Shown here: one piece after another, positions 25,450 through 33,495 of the stretch
How the letters are laid out: each line of letters begins with the position of its first letter
Position numbering within the stretch: position 1 is the stretch's first letter
NCBI RefSeq assembly: GCF_000282195.1
Contig: NZ_AKJT01000007.1
Span: 1 to 64,000, forward strand
DNA: 64,000 nucleotides
Source: Pseudomonas sp. GM18
GTDB taxonomy: Bacteria > Pseudomonadota > Gammaproteobacteria > Pseudomonadales > Pseudomonadaceae
Direction: 5' to 3'
Translations under genes and position numbers: made by a program
Notes under the pieces: model-generated
What the model was told of the DNA's origin: nothing
What the model saw: only the letters and a program-made list of their open reading frames with translations
Database searches by the model: none

Positions 25450-25905
25450 ATGCGCGGCCCCGCCATAGTGTTCGATAACGTCTCCCTGCAACTGGGAGGT
25501 ACGCAAGTGCTCGACGAGGTGAGCTTCCGGGTGGAAGCCGGTGCACTGCACTGCCTGGTAGGCCCGAACGGCGGCGGCAAGACCTCACTTGTGCGCTCGC
25601 TGCTGGGCCAGATGCCGCATTCGGGATCGGTCCGGTTCGAGGGCAAGGTCACGACACCGATGGGGTATGTCCCGCAATTTCCGGACTTCGACCGCAATGT
25701 GCCGATGACGGTCAACGATGTCATGGCCCTTCTCAGCCAACGCCGGCCGGCCTTCCTGGGCTCAAGCCGATCCGCCAGGGCGGCCAATGCCCAGGCCCTG
25801 GAACAGGTCAGGCGCATCGCGCAATCCATGACCGTTATCAACCGGCGAGTGCTGTTTCATGGCCCCCCCGACAAGGTCGCCCACCCGTTGGAATGTACCC
25901 AATGA
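25450..25905 (+). CDS. Metal ABC transporter ATPase with in-frame internal deletion
   Basis: Only 151 residues, against about 240-260 for ZnuC/MntB-type ATPases. The first half is normal: Walker A GPNGGGKT (38-45) and Q-loop VPQFPDF (74-80). Near residue 120, 'QALEQV' runs straight into 'RRIAQSMTVINRRVLFHGPP', which is the segment that normally follows the switch His. The ABC signature (LSGGQ), Walker B and H-loop are missing with no frameshift, so ATP hydrolysis should be impossible. The ATG at 25450 has AGGAGG eight bases before it; an in-frame ATG at 25423 overlaps the previous stop. The stop overlaps the permease start (ATGA). This is probably a recent decay event, or a deletion artefact. 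Confidence 0.85.
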   Translation: MRGPAIVFDNVSLQLGGTQVLDEVSFRVEAGALHCLVGPNGGGKTSLVRSLLGQMPHSGSVRFEGKVTTPMGYVPQFPDFDRNVPMTVNDVMALLSQRRPAFLGSSRSARAANAQALEQVRRIAQSMTVINRRVLFHGPPDKVAHPLECTQ

Positions 25906-26807
25906 GCGCCCTGTACGAATTGATTCGCAACCACCTCCAGGCGCTCGCCGCGAGTGGCCTCCTGCCGCAACCGTTCGAGTACGAGTTCGTGATCAATGCG
26001 TTGCTCTGCGCAGTACTCATCGGACCGCTGCTGGGTGTGCTGGGCTCGATGGTGATGATCAAGCGCATGGCGTTCTTCAGCCAGTCCGTCGGCAATGCGG
26101 CGATGACCGGCGTTGCCATTGGCGTGCTGATCGGTGAGTCCTACACCTCCCCCTACTTCTCAATGTTCGGTTTCTGCCTGCTGTTCGCACTGACGCTGAA
26201 GTACACGCAGCACCGCACCACGCTGGCCAATGACACGCTGATCGGCGTGTTCTTGTCCATCTCGCTGGCGGTCGGGGCTTCGCTGTTGCTGTTCGTGTCG
26301 GCGAAGATCAACACGCACGTGATGGAAAGCGTGCTGTTCGGTTCCATCCTGGCGGTCGACTACACCGACATGAACGTGCTGCTGGTCGTAACGGCAACGT
26401 GTGCTCTCCTCGGCCTGCCACTGTACAACGGCATGCTGTTGGCCAGCCTCAATCCGAGCCTGGCGCATGCTCGCGGCGTACGAGTGCGAAGCGTCGAGTA
26501 CCTGTTTGTCGTACTGGTTACCCTGGTAACGGTAGCCTGCCTGAAGATCATCGGCGCAGTGCTCGTCGAAGCGCTTCTACTCATACCGGCAGCGGCCGCA
26601 CGCAACATCAGCCGTTCACTCCCGGGGCTGGTCGCGCGCGCCATCCTGATTGCAACCTTTTCCTGCGTGGTCGGCATCCTGGCCCCCATGCAATTCCACA
26701 TACCCGTGCCGACGGGCGGCGCAATCGTGATCGTCGCCGCCCTGGTGTTCATCGCCACCACCGTCATCCGCGCTACCGCGTCCCGGTTCAGAGGTGCCAG
26801 CGTATGA
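25902..26807 (+). CDS. Zn/Mn-type ABC transporter permease (ZnuB/MntC family)
   Basis: A 301-residue inner-membrane protein with eight or nine hydrophobic helices, the ABC-3 permease fold. 'GVLGSMVMIKRMAFFSQSVGNAAMTGVAIG' is the family hallmark near the N-terminus and 'VACLKIIGAVLVEALLLIPAAAARN' is the conserved helix that contacts the ATPase. It looks complete. Start and stop codons overlap both neighbours (ATGA at each end), so it is translated in step with the truncated ATPase and the second binding protein. Confidence 0.93.
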   Translation: MSALYELIRNHLQALAASGLLPQPFEYEFVINALLCAVLIGPLLGVLGSMVMIKRMAFFSQSVGNAAMTGVAIGVLIGESYTSPYFSMFGFCLLFALTLKYTQHRTTLANDTLIGVFLSISLAVGASLLLFVSAKINTHVMESVLFGSILAVDYTDMNVLLVVTATCALLGLPLYNGMLLASLNPSLAHARGVRVRSVEYLFVVLVTLVTVACLKIIGAVLVEALLLIPAAAARNISRSLPGLVARAILIATFSCVVGILAPMQFHIPVPTGGAIVIVAALVFIATTVIRATASRFRGASV

Positions 26808-27799
26808 AATGGCTTTGCATGTCACCTCGACCCTGGCTAGCACTGCTGGCACTGCTGCTGGGCAGCCCGCTTTCTGCCTTTGCGGATGCCGGCAGGCAGC
26901 AGGTGCTTGTCGCACTGCCGGCGGTGTATGCACTCACCTCGGCACTCAGCGAAGGTACGACCGTCGAGGCCGTCCGTCTTCCGCCAGACGCTGCGACACC
27001 CATGGAAAGCCAGGCCAACGCGCTGTCGCGCCTGGAGGCCAGCGTGTTCCAGCAGGCCGCCGCCGTGGTCACCCTGGGCAGTCTCTGGCGCGCGGATCCG
27101 CTGTATGCGGCGGCACGTCGCCACAATCTGCGGATCGTCGAGATCGACGCCTCGCGTTCATGGGACACCATCAAGCCCGGCGTGGCCGTGACCCGCGTGC
27201 CATCGAACGACGTTCCCTGGGCCGCCGCGCGCGACGTCGATGGAGGCCCGTCGCCGTACGCCTGGCTCGGCCCCGTCAACGCCATGCGCATGTCGGCGCT
27301 GATCGCGGCCGACCTGGCACGCCTGTCCCCCTCCGATGCGCCTCGGATAGAGCGCAACCTCGCCACACTCGAAGGCAGATTGCGCCGGATCAAGGCCGAC
27401 TACGGTGCCCGGCTGCTGGAAGTGCCGGATCTGCGCGTGCTGTCGCTGGCCAATGAGTTCATCTACCTGTTCGGCGAGTTCGGCATTTTTGTCGACGGCT
27501 GGTTCGTCCGGCAGGACATCGACTGGAGCGACGCCGACCGCGCCGCACTGACCCGATACCTGCGCGAGCGTGACATCCGCGTGGTGGTCCACAAGTGGGC
27601 ACCGGACGCCAGGATCGCCAAGGCCATTCAGGACGGCGGCGCACGGTTGTTGATACTGGATGCGGGCAACCCGGGAATGCTCACCGACGCGGCCGGCGGG
27701 TACGACGCACTCCTGAGTTCGAACCTGGATGCCTTGCTGGCGGCCTTCGCGCCGACTGGCGCCAATACGAGCGGCGATCACAAATCGCCTCTCCAATGA
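26804..27799 (+). CDS. Divergent metal ABC substrate-binding protein with altered metal ligands
   Basis: A 331-residue exported protein (signal peptide to about 'SAFA|DAGRQQ') of the same cluster A-I fold as the gene at 24494. The consensus 'DPHxWLDPxNA' reads 'SPYAWLGPVNAMRMSALIA', so the His is a Tyr and the Asp a Gly. The first-lobe 'NPHxYxP' is replaced by 'DAATPMESQ', and the third-ligand region reads 'SLANEFIYLFGEFGIFVDGW'. It therefore probably does not bind a divalent ion in the normal way. It may bind a metal-ligand complex or act as an accessory chaperone. Start overlaps the permease stop by four bases. Confidence 0.82.
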   Translation: MKWLCMSPRPWLALLALLLGSPLSAFADAGRQQVLVALPAVYALTSALSEGTTVEAVRLPPDAATPMESQANALSRLEASVFQQAAAVVTLGSLWRADPLYAAARRHNLRIVEIDASRSWDTIKPGVAVTRVPSNDVPWAAARDVDGGPSPYAWLGPVNAMRMSALIAADLARLSPSDAPRIERNLATLEGRLRRIKADYGARLLEVPDLRVLSLANEFIYLFGEFGIFVDGWFVRQDIDWSDADRAALTRYLRERDIRVVVHKWAPDARIAKAIQDGGARLLILDAGNPGMLTDAAGGYDALLSSNLDALLAAFAPTGANTSGDHKSPLQ

Positions 27800-27827
27800 T
27801 CAACTGACCGTGGAGACCGAAGACCTT

Positions 27828-28151
27828 ATGAAACCCCTGGGTTCAGCACCTCGGATACTGATGGCAGGCGCCCTTTTGTTCTGCCAGGCAGCCTTCGCCC
27901 ATGCCCCCGTCCTCGACTGCTACATCGAGCACGATGACCTGGTGAAGTGCGAGGCGGGTTACACCGACGGCAGCTCCGCCGCTGGCAGAAAAATCCATGT
28001 CCAGGACACAAGCAACAAGCTGTTGCTCGAAGGAAGTCTCGGCCAGGACAACACCTTCACGTTCCAGCCCCCCGCCGGAAACTACTCCGTGGTGTTCCTC
28101 GGCGGAGACAACCATGACGCCACGATTCAGTCCTCCGACATTTCAAGGTGA
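27828..28151 (+). CDS. Small secreted protein with mature N-terminal His and two Cys
   Basis: A 107-residue protein with a signal peptide ending in Ala-Phe-Ala (22-24), so the mature protein would start His-Ala-Pro-Val-Leu-Asp-Cys. Cys31 and Cys41 could form a disulfide. The 83-residue mature part looks like a single beta-sandwich ('KIHVQDTSNKLLLEGSLGQD', 'PPAGNYSVVFLGGDNHDATI'), close in form to carboxypeptidase regulatory-like domains. It lies between the second binding protein and the DUF4198 gene. I do not recognise the family by name. A metal-binding role is suggested only by N-terminal His and neighbours. Confidence 0.7.
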   Translation: MKPLGSAPRILMAGALLFCQAAFAHAPVLDCYIEHDDLVKCEAGYTDGSSAAGRKIHVQDTSNKLLLEGSLGQDNTFTFQPPAGNYSVVFLGGDNHDATIQSSDISR

Positions 28152-28159
28152 AATCGACC

Positions 28160-28984
28160 ATGCCGATCCAACGACGACTGCTCCAAACCCTTGCCGCTGC
28201 TACATTCGGCTGTTTGACCGGCGCAGCACAGGCCCATTTCCAGATGCTCTACCTTGAGGAAACGGCGCTGCCGCGCGCGGATAAACTGGAGTTCGCGCTA
28301 GTGTTCACACATCCCTTCTCCGGCGGCCCCACCATGGCCATGGATGAACCCCGCGCCTTCAGCCACATCGGTTCGCACGGCGGGGAAAAAATCGATCTGC
28401 GCCAATACTTGCGCCCTGTCCAGTGGCAGAGTCGCGATAACCAAGCGACCGCCTATCGTGCGTCGATTCCACGCGAGGTGGTGCGCTCACTGGGTGACCA
28501 TATCTTCGTACTCGAACCCGAGCCCTACCTGGAAACCGAGGAAGGCGTCTACATCCAACAGTTCACCAAGCTGATCGTGAACGTAGGCGGAGTGCCCGGC
28601 AACTGGGCCGAGCCGCAGGGGTTGCCGGTTGAGATCCAGCCATTCAGCAAGCCTTATGCAAACTGGACGGGCGGAGTGTTCCGCGCCGTGGTGCTGGCCG
28701 ACGGCAAGCCCGTTCCGTTCGCCGAGGTCGAAATCGAATACCTCAACCATGGCGTCGACATCGAGAAAAACGCCTTTGGCCAGCAAGAATATGTAACGGC
28801 ACCTCAAGCCTCATTCAAAGCCCTGAGCACGTACACCGACTCCGCGGGCATCGTGACCATCGGCCTGCCCCGGGCCGGCTGGTGGGGCATCGCAGCGCTC
28901 GACATCGGTACAACGAAAACCCATAAGGGCAAACCCTTGTCGCAAGACGCAGTGCTGTGGGTGCAGGCCAGGGATATGAAATGA
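28160..28984 (+). CDS. DUF4198-domain (NikK-like) periplasmic protein
   Basis: A 274-residue exported protein. The signal peptide ends Ala-Gln-Ala (23-25), so the mature N-terminus is His-Phe-Gln-Met. 'AHFQMLYLEE...LPRADKLEFALVFTHPFSGGPTMAMDEP' and 'VFRAVVLADGKPVPFAEVEIEYLNHG' match the DUF4198 fold, found in periplasmic partners (NikK) of nickel/cobalt importers. The ATG at 28160 follows AAGGTG; an in-frame GTG at 28148 overlaps the previous stop. It closes the metal-related run; 154 bp later the ant operon begins. Confidence 0.82.
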   Translation: MPIQRRLLQTLAAATFGCLTGAAQAHFQMLYLEETALPRADKLEFALVFTHPFSGGPTMAMDEPRAFSHIGSHGGEKIDLRQYLRPVQWQSRDNQATAYRASIPREVVRSLGDHIFVLEPEPYLETEEGVYIQQFTKLIVNVGGVPGNWAEPQGLPVEIQPFSKPYANWTGGVFRAVVLADGKPVPFAEVEIEYLNHGVDIEKNAFGQQEYVTAPQASFKALSTYTDSAGIVTIGLPRAGWWGIAALDIGTTKTHKGKPLSQDAVLWVQARDMK

Positions 28985-29038
28985 AAAACGCATAAAACAC
29001 CCTCGCCTGACAGGCCTCACGAAAAGCGAGCCCCGCCC

Positions 29039-29078
29039 CCTCAGAAACGGATAGATATCGCCTCGAATCCGGATAGAT
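29039..29078 (+). promoter_or_regulatory. Two-copy XylS/AntR-type direct repeat upstream of antA
   Basis: CCTCAGAAACGGATAGAT (29039-29056) and CCTCGAATCCGGATAGAT (29061-29078) are direct repeats exactly 22 bp apart, two helical turns. The form CCTC-N6-GGATA mirrors the TGCA-N6-GGNTA sites of XylS, BenR and AntR. The second copy ends 60 bp before the antA ATG, the expected distance for overlap with a -35 element. Confidence 0.7.
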
Positions 29079-29138
29079 GCACCGCACGGAAAGGCTTTCA
29101 ATCGGGTTGTGCCTAAAACTACAAAAAGGGTGTACCTG

Positions 29139-30524
29139 ATGAACAGCACTAGAAGCATTGCGCAGTGGCAAGATTACATTCAGGGTTGCCTGGATTTTCG
29201 GCCGGCCGAAGGTATTTACCGCGTCGCCCGTGACATGTTCACAGAGCCGGAGCTGTTCGACCTGGAGATGGAACTGATCTTCGAGAAGAACTGGATCTAC
29301 GCCTGCCACGAGAGTGAAATCGCCAATCCCAATGATTTCCTGACGATGCGTGCGGGTCGTCAGCCGATGATCATCACCCGCGACGGGAGCAATCAGCTCC
29401 ACGCGCTGATCAACGCTTGCCAGCACCGGGGCGCGACCCTGACTCGCGTCAGCAAAGGTAATCAATCTACCTTCACCTGTCCGTTCCACGCCTGGTGTTA
29501 CAAAAGTGATGGCCGCCTGGTCAAGGTCAAGGCCCCGGGGGAATACCCGGAAGGTTTCGACAAGGCAACACGCGGCCTGAAGAAGGCCCGGATCGAGAGC
29601 TACAAGGGCTTCGTCTTTATCAGTCTGGACGTCAATGGCAGCGACTCGCTGGAAGACTACCTCGGCGATGCCAAAGTGTTCTTCGACATGATGGTCGCGC
29701 AGTCTCCGACCGGCGAACTGGAAGTACTGCCCGGCAAGTCGACCTATAGCTATGACGGCAACTGGAAACTGCAGCACGAAAACGGCCTGGATGGTTATCA
29801 CGTCAGCACCGTGCACTACAACTACGTCTCCACGGTGCAGCATCGCCAGCAAGTCAATGCGGCCAAGGGCGGCGGTTCCGACACGCTGGACTACAGCAAG
29901 TTGGGCGCCGGCGATGCCGAAACCGACGACGGCTGGTTCTCGTTCAAGAATGGCCACAGCCTCTTGTTCAGTGACATGCCCAACCCGACTGTACGCGCCG
30001 GTTATGCCAGCGTGATGCCGCGTCTGGTGAAGGAGTACGGCCAGCAACAAGCCGAGTGGATGATGCACCGCCTACGCAACCTCAACATCTACCCAAGCCT
30101 GTTCTTCATGGATCAGATCAGCTCGCAGTTACGCATCGTACGCCCGGTGGCCTGGAACAAGACCGAGATCACCAGCCAGTGCATCGGCGTCAAGGGTGAG
30201 TCCGACGCGGATCGGGAAAACCGGATTCGCCAGTTCGAGGACTTCTTCAACGTTTCAGGCATGGGCACTCCCGACGACCTGGTGGAATTTCGCGAAGCAC
30301 AGCGCGGATTCCAGGCCCGCCTCGAGCGCTGGAACGAAGTATCGCGCGGCAGTGAAAAGTGGGTCGAAGGCCCCACCGCGAACAGCGAGGTTCTGGGCAT
30401 CAGCCCGGTACTGACCGGCACCGAGTTCACGCATGAGGGGCTCTACATCAATCAGCACGGATCCTGGCAGCGCTTCCTTCTGCAAGGTCTGGAACAAAAA
30501 GCCCTGAAGTTGAAGGAGGTGTGA
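29139..30524 (+). CDS. antA: Anthranilate 1,2-dioxygenase large (alpha) subunit
   Basis: A 461-residue Rieske non-haem iron oxygenase subunit. The Rieske ligands are Cys94/His96 (CQHRGATL) and Cys114/His117 (CPFHAW). The catalytic iron site is in 'NGLDGYHVSTVH', with bridging Asp218 and ligands His221 and His226. The sequence follows AntA more closely than BenA ('FDFRPA'-type opening 'CLDFRPAEGIYR', 'STVQHRQQVNAAKG', 'EGLYINQHGSWQRF'). With AntB and AntC it converts anthranilate to catechol, CO2 and ammonia. The order antA-antB-antC is standard. No catechol cleavage genes lie in the window, so catechol must go to a cat operon elsewhere. Confidence 0.93.
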   Translation: MNSTRSIAQWQDYIQGCLDFRPAEGIYRVARDMFTEPELFDLEMELIFEKNWIYACHESEIANPNDFLTMRAGRQPMIITRDGSNQLHALINACQHRGATLTRVSKGNQSTFTCPFHAWCYKSDGRLVKVKAPGEYPEGFDKATRGLKKARIESYKGFVFISLDVNGSDSLEDYLGDAKVFFDMMVAQSPTGELEVLPGKSTYSYDGNWKLQHENGLDGYHVSTVHYNYVSTVQHRQQVNAAKGGGSDTLDYSKLGAGDAETDDGWFSFKNGHSLLFSDMPNPTVRAGYASVMPRLVKEYGQQQAEWMMHRLRNLNIYPSLFFMDQISSQLRIVRPVAWNKTEITSQCIGVKGESDADRENRIRQFEDFFNVSGMGTPDDLVEFREAQRGFQARLERWNEVSRGSEKWVEGPTANSEVLGISPVLTGTEFTHEGLYINQHGSWQRFLLQGLEQKALKLKEV

Positions 30525-30525
30525 A

Positions 30526-31014
30526 ATGAGCGCACTACAACATTCCGTCGAACAATTTCTCTATCACAAAGCTGAACTGTGTGATCAGCAGGATTGGGAC
30601 GCCTACATCGCCCTGTTTGATGAACAGAGCGAATTCCACCTGCCGCAATGGGAGTCGGAGCATGTGTACACCACCGATCCCAAGCGCGGCATGTCGCTGA
30701 TTTACTACTCGAACCGCTCCGGTCTGGAAGACCGGGTATTTCGTCTGCGCACAGGCAAGTCGGCAGCGTCAAACCCGATGCCGCGCACCTTGCATCAAAT
30801 CAGCAATGTGCGAATCAAGGAGATCGATAACGGCTTGCTTGAAGTCAAGGCCGCCTGGGTCACGCTCTACACCCGGCAAGGGTTGTCCGAGCAGTTCTAC
30901 GGCCATGTGACCTACCATCTCAAAGCGGTGGCAGACAGCTGGAAGATCACCCGCAAGCACATCGTGCTGCTCAACGACACGATCAACTCAGTGCTTGATT
31001 TCTATCACCTGTGA
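30526..31014 (+). CDS. antB: Anthranilate 1,2-dioxygenase small (beta) subunit
   Basis: A 162-residue beta subunit of the ring-hydroxylating dioxygenase family (NTF2-like cone). 'VEQFLYHKAELCDQQDWDAYIALF' and 'GHVTYHLKAVADSWKITRKHIVLLND' are typical. It is structural and completes the alpha3-beta3 oxygenase. An excellent AAGGAGGTG overlaps the end of antA, with one base between the genes. Confidence 0.93.
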   Translation: MSALQHSVEQFLYHKAELCDQQDWDAYIALFDEQSEFHLPQWESEHVYTTDPKRGMSLIYYSNRSGLEDRVFRLRTGKSAASNPMPRTLHQISNVRIKEIDNGLLEVKAAWVTLYTRQGLSEQFYGHVTYHLKAVADSWKITRKHIVLLNDTINSVLDFYHL

Positions 31015-31032
31015 ACTGTGGGGCACGCTGTC

Positions 31033-32064
31033 ATGAACCATAAAGTCGCTTTCAGCTTCGCAGATGGCAAGACCTCGTTCTTCGAGGTCAAACCAAACGA
31101 ACTGCTGCTCGACGCCGCGCTACGCAATGGCGTAAACATCCCGCTGGACTGTCGCGAAGGTGTCTGTGGCACTTGCCAGGGTCGCTGCGAATCAGGCCAA
31201 TTCACTCAAGACTACGTCGATGAAGAGGCATTGTCCGAGCAAGATCTGGCGCAACGCAAAATGCTCTCTTGCCAGACCCGCGTGCAATCGGATGCCTCGT
31301 TCTATTTCGACTTCGATTCGAGCTTGTGCAACGCTGGCGCAACCCGGTTACTGCAAACGGTGATCACCGGTGTAGAACAGGTTTCGGCCACCACGGCGAT
31401 CCTCCATCTGGACGCTAGTTCCCACCAGCAGCAACTGGACTTTCTGCCGGGGCAATACGCTCGACTGCATGTACCGGGCACCAGTGAGTGGCGCTCCTAC
31501 TCATTCGCCAACCGCCCCAATCCCACCAACCAATTGCAGTTTCTCATCAGGCTCCTGCCTGATGGCGTGATGAGCAACTTCATCCGTGAGCATTGCCGCC
31601 CTGGTCAAACACTCGAGCTCGAGGCCCCATTGGGGAGCTTTTATCTACGTCAGGTGACCAAGCCTCTGGTACTGGTGGCTGGAGGCACCGGCCTGTCGGC
31701 CTTCCTCGGGATGCTTGATAACATTGCAGAAAAAGGTGGCTGCGGGCACCCGATCCAGCTGTTCTATGGCGTCACGCAGGACAATGACCTGTGCGAAACT
31801 CAACGCCTGGCTGATTATCGCGACCGCATCGCCGACTTCGACTATCACCTTGTGGTTTCGAAACCCTCCGTGGATTGGCAAGGTAAAACCGGATGGATTC
31901 CTGACCACTTCGACCGTCAGTCGTTCGACGCCAACCCATTCGACATCTATCTGTGCGGTCCTCCGCCCATGGTCGACGCGATTAAAACCTGGTTCAACGA
32001 TCAGAAGATCGAGCAGTTCCAGATGTATTACGAGAAGTTTATCGAAAGCAATTCCAAACATTGA
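31033..32064 (+). CDS. antC: Anthranilate 1,2-dioxygenase reductase component
   Basis: A 343-residue reductase. A plant-type [2Fe-2S] ferredoxin domain comes first (Cys40, Cys45, Cys48 and Cys80), followed by an FAD domain ('RSYSFANRP') and an NAD domain ('LVLVAGGTGLSAFLGML', 'YLCGPPPMVDAI'). It passes electrons from NADH to the AntA Rieske centre. The ATG at 31033 is used; an in-frame GTG at 31018 adds five residues without a better ribosome site. A strong terminator follows, so antABC is a closed transcript. Confidence 0.92.
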   Translation: MNHKVAFSFADGKTSFFEVKPNELLLDAALRNGVNIPLDCREGVCGTCQGRCESGQFTQDYVDEEALSEQDLAQRKMLSCQTRVQSDASFYFDFDSSLCNAGATRLLQTVITGVEQVSATTAILHLDASSHQQQLDFLPGQYARLHVPGTSEWRSYSFANRPNPTNQLQFLIRLLPDGVMSNFIREHCRPGQTLELEAPLGSFYLRQVTKPLVLVAGGTGLSAFLGMLDNIAEKGGCGHPIQLFYGVTQDNDLCETQRLADYRDRIADFDYHLVVSKPSVDWQGKTGWIPDHFDRQSFDANPFDIYLCGPPPMVDAIKTWFNDQKIEQFQMYYEKFIESNSKH

Positions 32065-32068
32065 GCAA

Positions 32069-32114
32069 CAGGGAAATATCCGGAGAGGCATCCAGATATT
32101 TCCCTGTTTTTTTT
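32069..32114 (+). terminator. Rho-independent terminator of antABC
   Basis: A 12-bp perfect stem (CAGGGAAATATC / GATATTTCCCTG) with a 14-nt loop is followed by eight T. It begins five bases after the antC stop. Confidence 0.93.
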
Positions 32115-32205
32115 ATCGTCTGACTACGTCGCAGCCAATCTCCCTCCCTCAAAAAATCAACGATCAAAACGCTCAGCCAAATGACGCAACGCTTCGGCCT
32201 GAGCC

Positions 32206-33495
32206 TCAAAACAAGGCATCCAGTACCCGGTAATAGGTGATGCCAGCGGCAAGATAGAGCCGCTGCAAAGCATGAAACGGAATTTTGCGCAGCGGCGTGA
32301 TCGGAAACGGGAAGTCCTCCGTTTCCCCCGACAGTTTCGCTGCCAGATGCCGGCCTAACACCGTCGACAGCGCAATGCCGCGCCCGTTGTAGCCGAGCAA
32401 GATCGACAACCCGGCGGCGGGCTCATGAACATGCGGAAGAAAGCTCTGAGTCAGAGCAACCCGACCACTCCACCGATACTCGACAGGGACATCCAGCAGT
32501 TGCGGGAACAGCGCATTCAGCGAACGTTCCAGGTGTCCCCAGTCACTCTGTCGGGAAGGCTCCGAGAATGGCCCCCGCCCTCCCAGAAGCAAACGGCCTT
32601 GTGCATCTTGCTTGAAATAGAGCAGCAAGCGTCGTGAGTCCGAACAGACCTCGCCACCGGGCAGGATGGTCTTGCGTATCGCCTGCGGCAGCGGACGGGT
32701 GGCAATGATGAAGCTATTGGCCGCGACGACGGTTTGGCGCAAACCGGGCCACAGGTCGTCGGTATAACCATCGGTGGCCAACAACACCCGCTGCGCATTG
32801 ATCTTGAATCCTTGCGCAGTGGACACATTCCAGCCTGATCGTTGCCGCTGCAGCCCCGTGACACGACTGTGACCGTGAATCATCGCACCCAGCCCTATTG
32901 CAGCCCTCGCCAGGCCACGGGCATAACTCAAGGGGTGCAAGCTGCCAGCCCGCGGGTCGACCCAGCCACCCAGGTAATTCTCGGTACCAATACGTTGACT
33001 CACGGCTGCCCGGTCCAGCAGCTCCACATTGACTCCCCGTCCTTGCCATTGCGCGGCACGTTGCTCGATGGCCTTCATCGCGGTTGCTGAGCAGGCCGGT
33101 TGAATCCAGCCTTTTCGGGTCGCATCACACTCAATGCTGTACTGGCGAATCAACGAAAACACTTCGTCAGCGGCTGAACCGGCAGCGCCGATCATCGCTT
33201 CGGCACGGGCCGGACCGAACTTGGCATGCAGTTGCTCCGGGTCGAACTTCAGCCCTGGAATCACCTGTCCGCCGTTACGCCCCGAGGCCCCCCAGCCGGG
33301 CTCGCCAGCATCCAGCACACAGACGCTGACACCCGCTTCGGCCAATCGCAAAGCAGTCACCAGACCGGTGTAGCCGGCACCGACGATGGCTACGTCCACT
33401 TGTTTGTCTTCGGCCAGTGCCGGCGTTTCCACCGCCGGTGTTGCCGTCGCTGCCCAGAGAGAGGCTGGCAGTTGAGGCGCGAAAGGTGCATTCAT
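32206..33495 (-). CDS. FAD-dependent amine/amino acid oxidoreductase (PuuB/DadA-like)
   Basis: A 429-residue DAO-family flavoenzyme. The FAD-binding strand is 'VDVAIVGAGYTGLVTALRLAEAG' (near 33-55), 'GRNGGQVIPGL' is the FAD-loop typical of gamma-glutamylputrescine oxidase relatives, and 'YRWSGRVALTQSFLPHVH' and 'GYNGRGIALSTVLGR' close the flavin site. It should oxidise a primary or secondary amine or amino acid to the imine. The ATG at 33495 follows GGGGAGGTG and overlaps the ABC ATPase stop by four bases, so import and oxidation are translationally coupled. The substrate is unknown. Confidence 0.88.
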   Translation of the reverse strand: MNAPFAPQLPASLWAATATPAVETPALAEDKQVDVAIVGAGYTGLVTALRLAEAGVSVCVLDAGEPGWGASGRNGGQVIPGLKFDPEQLHAKFGPARAEAMIGAAGSAADEVFSLIRQYSIECDATRKGWIQPACSATAMKAIEQRAAQWQGRGVNVELLDRAAVSQRIGTENYLGGWVDPRAGSLHPLSYARGLARAAIGLGAMIHGHSRVTGLQRQRSGWNVSTAQGFKINAQRVLLATDGYTDDLWPGLRQTVVAANSFIIATRPLPQAIRKTILPGGEVCSDSRRLLLYFKQDAQGRLLLGGRGPFSEPSRQSDWGHLERSLNALFPQLLDVPVEYRWSGRVALTQSFLPHVHEPAAGLSILLGYNGRGIALSTVLGRHLAAKLSGETEDFPFPITPLRKIPFHALQRLYLAAGITYYRVLDALF

